A stretch of DNA of 64,000 bases from Candidatus Scybalocola faecavium. GTDB lineage: Bacteria > Bacillota > Clostridia > Lachnospirales > Lachnospiraceae. The translations under genes were made by a program, and so were the position numbers. Under the pieces are notes generated by a model, which was not told the DNA's origin, made no database searches, and saw only the letters and a list, made by a program, of their open reading frames with translations. Within the stretch, counting starts at the first letter, position 1. The number at the start of each line of letters is the position of its first letter. The stretch covers positions 181,857 through 245,856 of the forward strand of contig DVFP01000019.1 in assembly GCA_018713145.1 (NCBI GenBank). The letters are read 5' to 3'. Below, piece after piece: positions 1 to 10,107 of this stretch.

Positions 1-2
1 TT

Positions 3-2000
3 ATGAAAAAGCTTCCTTTTATTTGTGTGATCCTGGCAGTTATAGCCATTGTCATGGAATTGTTTTTATTTAATTTCCGCACCTTTGAATCCATGACGTT
101 TCCCCCGGTATCCGGCTACACTCTGACTGATGAAAAAGGACAGGCCGTAAATACCGGCCAAACTCTTGCCGCTGATAAAAATGGCAATGTGACCTTTTTT
201 GTGGAAAATATCAATGCCACGGTCCAAAATCTTTATCTGGACGTTTTTGCCCCTTTATCAGACAGTTCCAGCCTGTCCATCCAGCTTTACGCCAGAGATG
301 AAGGAAACAACCAGTATTATGACCTGCCTCAGATCACACTTTCCACGGTAAGAGAATCCGGCAAATACATCCGGCTGAATTTAAGCGGTAAGGCAAAAAG
401 CCTTCAGATCATTTTAAAAGATGTACCTGACGATACCATTATCCTTAAGGACATAGGATTAAACTGCCGCCGGCCCCTGGACTTTTCACCGGCCCGTCTG
501 GCTGCAGTGTACATTCTTTTGCTGATCCTGTTTGCAATCCGTCCTGCCTCTTCCATTTACCGGATCAAATACAGGATCCGCAGACCTGTCCAGACGGCTG
601 TAATCACCGGTCTTATGCTGGCAGAACTGGCTATTGCCTCCGGCATTGCCATGGGAAATACAACCTACTGTGACCCGCCCTGGGCACACCATTATCAATA
701 TCACGAGCTGGCTGTTTCTCTTACAGAAGGACACTTTTACCTGGATATTGAACCCTCCCAAGCGCTGCTGGATATGGAAAATCCTTACGATAACGGCCAG
801 AGGTCCCAGGATCATGTGGAGGCCCAGTGGGATACGGCATTTTATAACGGCAAATACTACTGCTATTTCGGCATACTGCCTGTGCTGGTCTATTATCTGC
901 CCTGGTATCTTTTCACCGGCACCGCATTTCCCACCTTTGTGGGCATTATCATTAACACAGCAGTGATCATCGCCGGTATAACCTGCCTTTTGCACCGGTT
1001 CATAAAAAGATATTTTAATCATATATCCTTTGGCGTGTTTCTCCTGCTCCAGACTTCCATGGTTTTAGGGTGCGGCGTCCTTTTATGTGTCCACCCTCCT
1101 ACCTTCTACAATATGCCCGGCTCCATGGCCCTGGCTCTCACCCTTTGGGGACTTTACTGCTGGATACGCGCTTTGGAGGGCAGGCCGGAAAAGGGTCAGG
1201 ACATAGACAAAGCGCTGCCGGCCGTGTGTCAGCCGGATACGCGTTTTCTGGCAGGCGGGGCTCTTCTTATGGCTTTAGTAGCGGCCTGCCGGCCTCAAAT
1301 GCTGGTGGGAAGCTTTCTGATCCTGCCGTTTTTCTGGCAGTATGTAAAGGAAAGCTTTTCCCGATCCGGGGAGCGAAAAGCATTGTTTATAAGGATCTTC
1401 TGGACAGCCCTGCCTTATGTGATCGTTGCCGGGCTGCTGATGTATTATAACTGGGCCCGTTTTGGCTCCCCCTTTGATTTTGGAGCCAACTATAACCTGA
1501 CTACCAATGATATGACTCACCGGGGCTTTCATTTAGATCGGCTGCCTTTTGGCTTATTTATGTATCTGATCCAGCCGCCGGAATTTACAGGAACATTTCC
1601 TTTTATGACCCCATCCCATATTGACACTAATTACCAGGGCACAACCATTATGGAAACCATGTACGGAGGATTTTTCTGGTTTAATCTGATCACCGGCGCC
1701 GTGCTGTTTATCCGTCAGGCAAAAAACAGCCTGAAAGAAAAAGGCTTGTGGGGTATTACTGTTTTGTCCCTTGTCATGGCAGTAGTGGTGGTATGCGCCG
1801 ACATTCAGATGGCCGGCATCCTTCAGCGCTATGGCTGTGACTTTGGTATCTTTTTCATGATCCCATCTGTCCTGATCCTAATGGCCCTCTACAACCGGGC
1901 CTGGAAAAAGCCGGCATTGAAAAAAGCCTTAACAAAAATATTTTTCCTGGTTTTTATAGGTACGGTTGTTGTCAATTTCTTTTGGGTTTTGGCAAAGTAA
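3..2000 (+). CDS. Large polytopic membrane protein, possibly GT-C-like glycosyltransferase
   Basis: 665-aa ORF with N-terminal hydrophobic anchor, a soluble domain and many hydrophobic segments; family not certain. Confidence 0.75.
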   Translation: MKKLPFICVILAVIAIVMELFLFNFRTFESMTFPPVSGYTLTDEKGQAVNTGQTLAADKNGNVTFFVENINATVQNLYLDVFAPLSDSSSLSIQLYARDEGNNQYYDLPQITLSTVRESGKYIRLNLSGKAKSLQIILKDVPDDTIILKDIGLNCRRPLDFSPARLAAVYILLLILFAIRPASSIYRIKYRIRRPVQTAVITGLMLAELAIASGIAMGNTTYCDPPWAHHYQYHELAVSLTEGHFYLDIEPSQALLDMENPYDNGQRSQDHVEAQWDTAFYNGKYYCYFGILPVLVYYLPWYLFTGTAFPTFVGIIINTAVIIAGITCLLHRFIKRYFNHISFGVFLLLQTSMVLGCGVLLCVHPPTFYNMPGSMALALTLWGLYCWIRALEGRPEKGQDIDKALPAVCQPDTRFLAGGALLMALVAACRPQMLVGSFLILPFFWQYVKESFSRSGERKALFIRIFWTALPYVIVAGLLMYYNWARFGSPFDFGANYNLTTNDMTHRGFHLDRLPFGLFMYLIQPPEFTGTFPFMTPSHIDTNYQGTTIMETMYGGFFWFNLITGAVLFIRQAKNSLKEKGLWGITVLSLVMAVVVVCADIQMAGILQRYGCDFGIFFMIPSVLILMALYNRAWKKPALKKALTKIFFLVFIGTVVVNFFWVLAK

Positions 2001-2037
2001 GGGGGCGGCCATATGGCTGCCCCCTGTACTTTATTTT
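2000..2037 (+). terminator. Rho-independent terminator after the first membrane-protein gene
   Basis: GGGGGCGGCCATATGGCTGCCCCC hairpin followed by TGTACTTTATTTTTAT. Confidence 0.7.
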
Positions 2038-2062
2038 TATAAAATTCTGCTGCATTTTACCA

Positions 2063-3880
2063 TTATTCGCCCAGATCAAAATTTTCTGCAGAGGCTCTTG
2101 CCTCATCGTAAAGCTCCTGGATCTCTGCAGCTGCCTGGTCATAATTTTTATCCTTTAAAGATTCCATGGCTTCTTTCTTAGCTGCGTCAAACTCTTCCTG
2201 AGTCGCTGCCATAATACATTTTACTCCCTGGACATTCATATACTGGTCGCACTGAGAAAGGATATTTAATGTATCCGCGCTGGGCGACTGAACCAGTGTG
2301 GTATAAAGGATATATTTGTTAATGGAATTTACATCTCCATTTTGCCACATTTCATAGAGAGCCTCGCCTGGGAAGGAAATTTCTGTGCCTAACTGCTGAG
2401 TATAATACTCACAGTAAGATTTATCCACATCTGTAAGATTTTCTACCTTCTGTTCATTGGATTTTAACAGGTTAGCAGTCCCGCCGTCAGAGAGAATCTG
2501 AAGCTCGGAAAAACCGCAAAGCTTATTATAGATCGTCACGCCGGTTGTTGTTGTATAATTGGAATCGGTCTTTGACATTTGAACAAACTCTTCTGTAGGC
2601 TGAGGATTACCGTTTTCATCATATTCCCAATGGGTGCCTTCCACACCGCTGTAGATCAGCCGTGCGCCTTCCTCAGAATTAAGAAAATCCAAAAGCTGAA
2701 TGGCCTTTTCCGGATGCTCGCAGTTGGTGGTAATAGCATTAGCGTAGTCAATACCGCTGCCTAAAGGTGCATTTGGTGTTACAATGCCGGAAATATATTC
2801 ATATCCGTCATAAGGAAGCTTTTCAAATCCCCAATCCTCATGTCCGTTAGCAATAAAGGTATCATTGATCGGATCCGACTGCCAGCTGGCGTAAGTCATA
2901 AGAACCTGGCCATTACTGCATTTTTCCCAATACTGGTCATTTTTCATTGTAAAAGCTTCCGGATCCAGGATTCCCATGTTGTACGCCTTGTTATAAAATT
3001 CCAGAGATTCCCAGAAGGCTTCACTGTTGTACATCGACTCAATCGTATCTGTCTCTACATTCAAAAGAGTACCGTTCGTCAGATCATTGTATCCCATTTC
3101 CCGCACATTAGCTAAATACCAGGGCCACAGTCCCCAATCACTCCATCCACTGATGGCATAAATGGTTTTTCCGTCAGCAAGATCCTGCTCCCGGGCATAA
3201 TCCTGCATCTGCTTTAATACATTCAGGAAATCATCCGTTGTTTTAATCTCCGGACATCCGATAGCTTCATAAATATCCCAGCGTACCATAATGCCTACAT
3301 TAGCAATAGTATAGCTAATGTCCGGATTTTCCTCGTCTGCAACATAAGCATTAACCGGAAGAAAATAGATTTTATCTTCCCCATTGCTGGCAAACTGCCT
3401 GGAATACTCAAGGCGCTGAGGAAAATTTTTCTTAATATTTTCTCCATACTCCTCGATCAGATCATCCAGTGCCAGCAAATGACCGCCGCTGATAAGGGTA
3501 CTGGAATCAACCCCCTGCTGAGCCGGGTTTGTATAAATAATATCCGGCAGATCGCCCCCGGCTACAAGAAGGCTAAACTTCTGGGAATCCCCCTGGACAA
3601 TATCCATCTTGATCCCAAGCTTCTCTTCAATGGCTTTTGCCACATCATTATCCTGGATTCCCGGAGACATAACCTCCGAATTCCAAATCGTTAAAGTTAC
3701 CACCTCATCATCAGAAACGGCATCATTTCCGGCCGAACTTTCTCCGGAAGTATTTGTATCGGCTGCATCTGCAACACCGCTTTCCGAACCTTCGGAATTT
3801 CCGCATCCGGCCATGGATGCTGTAAGCAGCATCGTTAACCCCATTGTCAATGCTGTTGCCATGATCGTTCTTTTTTTCAT
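2063..3880 (-). CDS. Extracellular solute-binding lipoprotein of a carbohydrate ABC transporter
   Basis: Lipobox-like signal (LTASMAGCGNS), substrate-binding-protein-like sequence, followed downstream by two permease genes. Confidence 0.9.
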   Translation of the reverse strand: MKKRTIMATALTMGLTMLLTASMAGCGNSEGSESGVADAADTNTSGESSAGNDAVSDDEVVTLTIWNSEVMSPGIQDNDVAKAIEEKLGIKMDIVQGDSQKFSLLVAGGDLPDIIYTNPAQQGVDSSTLISGGHLLALDDLIEEYGENIKKNFPQRLEYSRQFASNGEDKIYFLPVNAYVADEENPDISYTIANVGIMVRWDIYEAIGCPEIKTTDDFLNVLKQMQDYAREQDLADGKTIYAISGWSDWGLWPWYLANVREMGYNDLTNGTLLNVETDTIESMYNSEAFWESLEFYNKAYNMGILDPEAFTMKNDQYWEKCSNGQVLMTYASWQSDPINDTFIANGHEDWGFEKLPYDGYEYISGIVTPNAPLGSGIDYANAITTNCEHPEKAIQLLDFLNSEEGARLIYSGVEGTHWEYDENGNPQPTEEFVQMSKTDSNYTTTTGVTIYNKLCGFSELQILSDGGTANLLKSNEQKVENLTDVDKSYCEYYTQQLGTEISFPGEALYEMWQNGDVNSINKYILYTTLVQSPSADTLNILSQCDQYMNVQGVKCIMAATQEEFDAAKKEAMESLKDKNYDQAAAEIQELYDEARASAENFDLGE

Positions 3881-3965
3881 ATCCTTCTCTCCTTTTTATT
3901 CTTATTTATGCTGTAACCTACAGTATAAAAGTCATCCCTTTTAGAACATTGTTTTTAAACACTCG

Positions 3966-5000
3966 TTATTTTTGAACATCAATCAAAACCTTCATCGTAG
4001 TTTCCCGATGATTGTCAATAAACTGATACGCTTCCAGATAATCTTTAAAAGCAAAATGTTTTGAGATCAGCGGAACAAGGTGTACCTTGCCTTCCGATGC
4101 CAGACGTATAGCATCATCATAATCATCGCTGCGGTACATCATAGAACTTTTTATATCCAGCTCATGGTCATTAACAACTGCCAGATCAACGGATGCCATC
4201 TCTGAAAATACAGCAACTAAAATAATCGTGCTTCCTTTTCGGGCATAGGCAATAGCCTGTCCCATAGACACATTATTTCCGGCGCAGTCATAGATCAGAT
4301 CCGCTTTATCCGGTCCGAAAAACCGGTCGACAGCCTGGCCAAAATCTGTATTTTTCGTATTCACGCACAGACCAATGCCACATTCTTCTGCCTTTTTTAA
4401 ACGCCAATCGCTCACATCCGTAATCATTACCTGAGATGCTCCCATACCAAGAGCGGTCTGAGCCACCAGATTTCCAATAGGGCCGGCCCCAATGACAATC
4501 ACCTTTTTCCCGGACACATCGCCTGCCTGTTTTACAGCATGGACGGCCACAGCCATAGGCTCGATCAAAGCCCCCTCATCATACGTCATCGTCTCAGGCA
4601 AAGGCGTCACCTTGGAAGCATCCACGGCAAAATATCCGGAAGCTGCACCAGTGGTCTGGAATCCCATAACTTTAAGCTCTTCACATAAATTATACTTTCC
4701 GTGACGGCAGGGCCAGCATTTTCCGCAAACTACCTGGGGTTGAATGGTCACCTTCTGTCCCACATGCAGATCTTTCACGCCTTCCCCCAAAGCGGTGATC
4801 TGCCCCGATACCTCATGCCCCTGAGTGACTGGGTATTTGGTAAACGGATGTTTTCCGTGATATACATGAATATCAGAGCCGCAGATGCCGATCTCCATAA
4901 TTTTTATCAGCACCTGTCCCTCTCCGGCCTCCGGAACAGGAACCTGATGGAACTCAATCTTTCCCGGCGCTGTCATTACCTGCAAAAGCATATCTTTCAC
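3966..5000 (-). CDS. Zinc-dependent medium-chain alcohol/sorbitol dehydrogenase family
   Basis: GHEVSGQITALGEGV, structural Zn cysteines (CGKCWPCRHGKYNLC), Rossmann VIGAGPIGN. Confidence 0.92.
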   Translation of the reverse strand: MKDMLLQVMTAPGKIEFHQVPVPEAGEGQVLIKIMEIGICGSDIHVYHGKHPFTKYPVTQGHEVSGQITALGEGVKDLHVGQKVTIQPQVVCGKCWPCRHGKYNLCEELKVMGFQTTGAASGYFAVDASKVTPLPETMTYDEGALIEPMAVAVHAVKQAGDVSGKKVIVIGAGPIGNLVAQTALGMGASQVMITDVSDWRLKKAEECGIGLCVNTKNTDFGQAVDRFFGPDKADLIYDCAGNNVSMGQAIAYARKGSTIILVAVFSEMASVDLAVVNDHELDIKSSMMYRSDDYDDAIRLASEGKVHLVPLISKHFAFKDYLEAYQFIDNHRETTMKVLIDVQK

Positions 5001-5012
5001 CTCCTGCTATTT

Positions 5013-5909
5013 TTAACCTTTCACCGCACCAAGCATAATGCCTTTAACAAAATATTTCTGTAAAAATGGATATACAAATAAAATCGGAATCACAACAACC
5101 ATGGTAATACACATTTTCACTGATGTAGGGGTAATAGAACTCATAACCGCCGAAGCGTCAATGGCCGAGCTGGTCATCCCCTGAAAACGGTTGGCCTGGT
5201 TCAGATAATTGTACAATACCATCTGAAGCGTCTGAAGCCTGGCATCCGATACAAGGAAATAATTATCTGTCCACTGATTCCACTGGCCCACTAAAGAATA
5301 TACCCCAATAGTAGCCACAATAGGTTTGGACAAAGGAAAAACGATCTTACTGAAAATGGTAAAAATCCCCGCTCCGTCAATTTTTGCGGATTCTTCCAGT
5401 TCCCTTGGAAGAGATTCCATATACGTTTTTAGCAGGATCACATAATAAGCCGTAACAATACCCGGAACAATATAAAGCAGGAAATTATTCTGAAGATGAT
5501 AGGCCTTCATGGTCATATACCATGGGATCAGGCCGGCGTTTAAGTACATGGTCAAAATCACAAAGCGGTAGATAAATTTCCTTCCATACATTTTATCGTT
5601 AGTCACCAGGTAAGCGAAGAAGGACGATCCTGCAATCGTCAGGATGGTGGCCAAAATAGTGCGGGCCACGGAAATCAGGAAAGCACTGGGAATATCATTA
5701 AGCATAAAGATTCCTTTATAAGTGTCCAGGCTAAAGCCTGCCGGAAGTAAAAACAGTCCCTTGGATGCCTCCTGTGGATCGCTGATGGAATAAATCAGCA
5801 CATAGTAAAACGGATAAATACAAACAATGGTCAGAAGCACGCATACAGCGTACATGATCACTGTAGACAGCCGATGGCCAAAGGAATGACGGGCCTTCTT
5901 TTTCTTCAT
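5013..5909 (-). CDS. Carbohydrate ABC transporter permease (LplC/YtcP-like)
   Basis: MalG-like EAA region (ELEESAKIDGAGIFTIFSKIVFPLSKP), about 6 TM segments. Confidence 0.92.
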   Translation of the reverse strand: MKKKKARHSFGHRLSTVIMYAVCVLLTIVCIYPFYYVLIYSISDPQEASKGLFLLPAGFSLDTYKGIFMLNDIPSAFLISVARTILATILTIAGSSFFAYLVTNDKMYGRKFIYRFVILTMYLNAGLIPWYMTMKAYHLQNNFLLYIVPGIVTAYYVILLKTYMESLPRELEESAKIDGAGIFTIFSKIVFPLSKPIVATIGVYSLVGQWNQWTDNYFLVSDARLQTLQMVLYNYLNQANRFQGMTSSAIDASAVMSSITPTSVKMCITMVVVIPILFVYPFLQKYFVKGIMLGAVKG

Positions 5910-5921
5910 AGCAAATCCCCC

Positions 5922-6902
5922 CTATACAATGGACTGTCCCCTCAGCCGTTTGGAAAATGTATTTGCTGAAAACAGCAGGATCACACTGATAATGGTCTTA
6001 AACATTCCAAGGGCCACAGACTGAGGATAGTCATTGGTCAATACACCGATCTTATAAACATAATAGTCCAGCACCTCCAGCTTATCTGCTGTAAGAGCGT
6101 TGTAAAATACAAAATACTGGTCAAAGCCATTGCTGAGCATATTGGAAATGGCTAAAAGAAGGAGCACAAAAAATGTAGAATACAATCCTGGAACCGTCAC
6201 ATGCAAAATCGTCTGGAGGCGATTTGCCCCATCTACATGGGCGGCATCGTAAAGCTCCGCATCAATACCGGCAATGGAAGCGATATAAATAATAGCGCTC
6301 CACCCTAAAGTTTTCCATGTTCCTAAAGCCCACATATAAGTCCATGCAATTTTATTGTTTCCCATAATATTTACAGTGACATCTACCCCCATCATACGGA
6401 ACAGGGAATTAAACATACCATCGCTAGAAAACATGGCAAATGCCAGTGTAAAAACAACGATCCAGCTAATAAAGTTGGGAAGGGTCGTCAGAGTCTGAAC
6501 GATCTTGCGAAATTTGGAATTTTTAATCTCATTTAAAATAATTGCAAAAATCACCGGAAGGGGTGAGGCTAACAATCCCATACCGCTTAAAACCAGGGTA
6601 TTTCTTAATACCCGGAACAGCTCATCCCGATTCTGCCAGATCTTTGCAAAAACGTCCAATCCTACAAACTGGCAGTCTGCCAGGGACAGCCCCGGACGGT
6701 AGTCAAAAAATGCATATCCCCATCCCCCCAATGGTACATAACTGAACATAAAAACAAAAATAACAAAGGGCAGTGCCAGCAAAAGAAGCTTTAAGCCTTC
6801 GCTCATTTTTCTCTTCTTTTTTTCTGCCATGGGCTTTACTGCGCCTGCCTGCGAGCTCATGCCAGCCATAAAAAAACCTCCTCCATAAATTTGTTGTGTC
6901 AT
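5922..6902 (-). CDS. Carbohydrate ABC transporter permease (LplB-like)
   Basis: EAA-like AELYDAAHVDGANRLQTILHVTVPGL, TM pattern, adjacent to second permease; the start may be the internal Met (MAGMSS). Confidence 0.9.
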   Translation of the reverse strand: MTQQIYGGGFFMAGMSSQAGAVKPMAEKKKRKMSEGLKLLLLALPFVIFVFMFSYVPLGGWGYAFFDYRPGLSLADCQFVGLDVFAKIWQNRDELFRVLRNTLVLSGMGLLASPLPVIFAIILNEIKNSKFRKIVQTLTTLPNFISWIVVFTLAFAMFSSDGMFNSLFRMMGVDVTVNIMGNNKIAWTYMWALGTWKTLGWSAIIYIASIAGIDAELYDAAHVDGANRLQTILHVTVPGLYSTFFVLLLLAISNMLSNGFDQYFVFYNALTADKLEVLDYYVYKIGVLTNDYPQSVALGMFKTIISVILLFSANTFSKRLRGQSIV

Positions 6903-7048
6903 TTATTAATGCTATTTTAAGAAAAAAAGTCATTTCTCACCATAAAAAATATTCTCTTTTTCTTTCCATAATTATGATAACAACTTTCCTTATGAAGGAG
7001 TTTTTATATTAAATTCATATTTCTTGTACTATTTTACGATGAAAGCGA

Positions 7049-8890
7049 TCATTTAATGATCTTAAGGAGCATTTCCAAGTGGGTCCCCTGGCCTTCCTGG
7101 CTGGTGATCCGGATACCGTAGTCCGGACCAAAATAAAGCTGCAGCCTCCGATGGACATTGACAATGCCAATATGACCTTTTTTCAGGGATTTATCCTTTT
7201 CACTATTTTTCAGATTTTTTTTCAGTTCTTCCAGTTTTTGGGGCGAAATCCCCTGGCCATTGTCTGAAATGTGGACTAAAAGATTCTCGCCGGACTGCTC
7301 TGCTTTCAGAGAAATGATCCCCATCCCCTCACTTTGCTCAAATCCGTGAGTGATGGCATTCTCAAGAAGGGGTTGCAGAACAAACTTTAATATTTGACAT
7401 TCCCGAAGTTCATCCGGAATATCATAGGTGACACGGATACCATTGCCAAAACGGTAATTCATGATCTTGATATAATTTTCCAGAAAATCTATTTCCTCTC
7501 CAATGGTCCAAAACTGACTGTCGCTGCGAAACATAGGTGCCAGCATATTTCCCAGGGCCGTCACAGCTTCGGTAATGGTCTGGGACTGAATGATCATGGC
7601 CATATATTTAATATTGCTCAAGGTATTAAAGAGAAAATGTGGATTGATCTGCATTTTTAAAGCTTCCAGCTCCATGGTCCGCTTTTCATTTTCCACGGTC
7701 TGGATCCTGTGAATCAGGTGGGAAATACTGTCAGACATTTTATTAAACTGTCTTCCTAAAAGCCCCAGCTCATTACGGCAGTTTTCATCCAGGTGCTCCC
7801 CTACCTCGCCTTTTTCCATCCGGTGCATAGCCTGACGGAGCGCATCCAGAGGACGCATCAAACGATACAGCCAGTAAAAAGATATGGATACGGCCGCAAT
7901 AATAGCAATAATGAAAATAATCAGGAACCAGTCTCTAAGCTGATTAATATCCTGATAAACGCTTTCTAAAGATACTTCTGAAATCATATACCAGCCCGGG
8001 GTGGACAGATAACTGAAATTCACCTGCATCCCGTCACGTATAAAATAATCGTTTTCTATATCTGGTGAAATATCTGAAAAAACCTGGGCCATCTGACCGA
8101 TCTGAGTCTCATCCTCATGAACCAGGATTTCTCCCTGGGTATTCACCAAATAACTTTTCCTTATATTTCTTTCATCAGACTTGGTAATCAGATCCGCCAG
8201 AGCGCTCTCTTCCACGTTAACGATCAAAGTGCCTCTATGTATTCCGCCGGAATTAAAGCTCCGTGCCGCAGTAATACACGGAACATCATAGACACCTTCC
8301 GGATCGTTAAGCTTTTCCACATAAAAATCCGATAAAAGGTATCCTCCCAGCCAGTGGGTCTTTGTAATGTCGGACCGGACCAATTCTTCAATTCCCATTG
8401 CATAGTAATCCAGCGTTTTCCCATCCCGGGCCTTTACATAATTTCCACGCTCGGTTACCCCTAAAGCCGTTCCATCACTGCCAAAATAAAAGACCGATAA
8501 AATCGCTTCATTATTGCTCATAATGGACGCAATATCATCAAACACTGCCCGGGCAGCCATAATGGATGTAAAGTCATTTTCCCAGCCGCCTCTGTTTATA
8601 TAATCCTGAATATCCCAGGTCAGAGTCAAAAGCTTTGCATCTTTATCCACATCATCCATAAAGGCTTCGATATTATATTCATTTTGGGCAAAATATTGGC
8701 TTGTAATATTTGCTGACTGTTCCTGCAAAAGTTTTTTTGCCTGCTGATAAGTTGTCAGGAAAACAAAGGCAAGAACACAGGAAATTGTCACGACAAACAC
8801 CAAGATCAACTGGTTCCGAAGCCTCGGCCCAAAGGATTGCATAGACTTTTTTAAGTTTTTTCTTTTCAAAAAACGGATCACTGGCCACAT
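7049..8890 (-). CDS. YesM-type sensor histidine kinase
   Basis: Extracytoplasmic sensor, HAMP, His-kinase motif LQINPHFLFNTLSNIKYMA and HATPase motif ISDNGQGISPQ. Confidence 0.93.
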   Translation of the reverse strand: MWPVIRFLKRKNLKKSMQSFGPRLRNQLILVFVVTISCVLAFVFLTTYQQAKKLLQEQSANITSQYFAQNEYNIEAFMDDVDKDAKLLTLTWDIQDYINRGGWENDFTSIMAARAVFDDIASIMSNNEAILSVFYFGSDGTALGVTERGNYVKARDGKTLDYYAMGIEELVRSDITKTHWLGGYLLSDFYVEKLNDPEGVYDVPCITAARSFNSGGIHRGTLIVNVEESALADLITKSDERNIRKSYLVNTQGEILVHEDETQIGQMAQVFSDISPDIENDYFIRDGMQVNFSYLSTPGWYMISEVSLESVYQDINQLRDWFLIIFIIAIIAAVSISFYWLYRLMRPLDALRQAMHRMEKGEVGEHLDENCRNELGLLGRQFNKMSDSISHLIHRIQTVENEKRTMELEALKMQINPHFLFNTLSNIKYMAMIIQSQTITEAVTALGNMLAPMFRSDSQFWTIGEEIDFLENYIKIMNYRFGNGIRVTYDIPDELRECQILKFVLQPLLENAITHGFEQSEGMGIISLKAEQSGENLLVHISDNGQGISPQKLEELKKNLKNSEKDKSLKKGHIGIVNVHRRLQLYFGPDYGIRITSQEGQGTHLEMLLKIIK

Positions 8891-9970
8891 CAGATCTCCT
8901 TTCTCTGGTCATGTCTGCGATATTCATTGGGAGACATGCCCATCATCTTTTTAAAGCACCGGCTAAAATAGCTTTCATCAGAAAAGCCTACTTTTTCCGC
9001 AATCTCATAGGATTTTAAATGGGTTGTGCGCATAAGCGAAGCCGCTTTTTGTATACGGAATTTCATAATATAATTCATCAGATTCATTCCCATTTCCCAC
9101 ATAAAACTTTATATCCAAAGCATTCCGGCACTTCAGATACATATCCGGCAGATGTTCAATGCCGTCATAAACGCCGCTGATCCCAAAAGATACAGAAGCT
9201 TTATAATATTGGGCAAGCCTGCGGCGAATTTTATCCAGCCGATCCGTAAACTGGAGGCGGGCGATATGAGAATGAACCTGGGATTTCCTTGAGGAAAGGA
9301 TGAGAAAACGTTTACCTTCCAAATAAATACACAATCCGCGGCCATCCTTTTCCAGCAATTCCCGAATGATGTTTAAAATAGCAGAAATCACCAAACTGCC
9401 ATGGCTATCCTCCAGATATTCGCATACTGCGTCAAAATTATCCAGCTCCATAACTGCCATGGCCAGATTTATATCATCTAAAGGCAGTTTGGAAAACTGC
9501 TGTCGGTCCAGTACATGATAAAACACATAGTTTTTAACGATCTTCTCCTGCCATGCATCAGACGTTTTCATTCCATTGGACGAAGGTTTTAGATCTTCCA
9601 GTTCCATTTTAACTCGCGAAAGAATATTTTCCATTTCCGCAGGCGTCATAGTCAGCTTTAAAATATAGTCTGATACGCCAAAAGAGATTGCCTGTTTAGC
9701 CAAAGCAAACTCTTCCAGTACGGTTAAAATAATGATTCTTGTCCGCTTATCCTTCTCCCGGATCTTTTGGATCAGCTCCATACCGTCCATAATGGGCATT
9801 TTTATATCCGTGATCACAATGTCCGGATGATACATCTCCCATGCCTCTAACGCCTGTTTCCCGTTGGCACAGTCTGCCACCACTTCCATGCCAAGCGCTT
9901 CCCAGTGTACCGACATTTTAACCCCCAGTCGGACAAACATTTCATCCTCCGCAATAATTACTTTATACAT
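8890..9970 (-). pseudogene. YesN-type AraC response regulator, apparently broken by an internal deletion/frameshift
   Basis: Receiver-domain ORF 9005..9970 ends out of frame; the C-terminal AraC helix-turn-helix (YEIAEKVGFSDESYFSRCFKKMMGMSPNEYRR) continues in ORF 8890..9102 in another frame; linker and first HTH are absent. Confidence 0.8.
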
Positions 9971-10107
9971 AAACTCACCCCATATTCTGTCTGTCTATTG
10001 TACCATGACTCCTCCACGCGCCACAAGGCTGTTTTGCACTGCAAAACAGCCTGGATTATATGCGCTTATCGCCTCCTGCGTCCTTTCAATAAAATAAGCG
10101 CTGTTTT

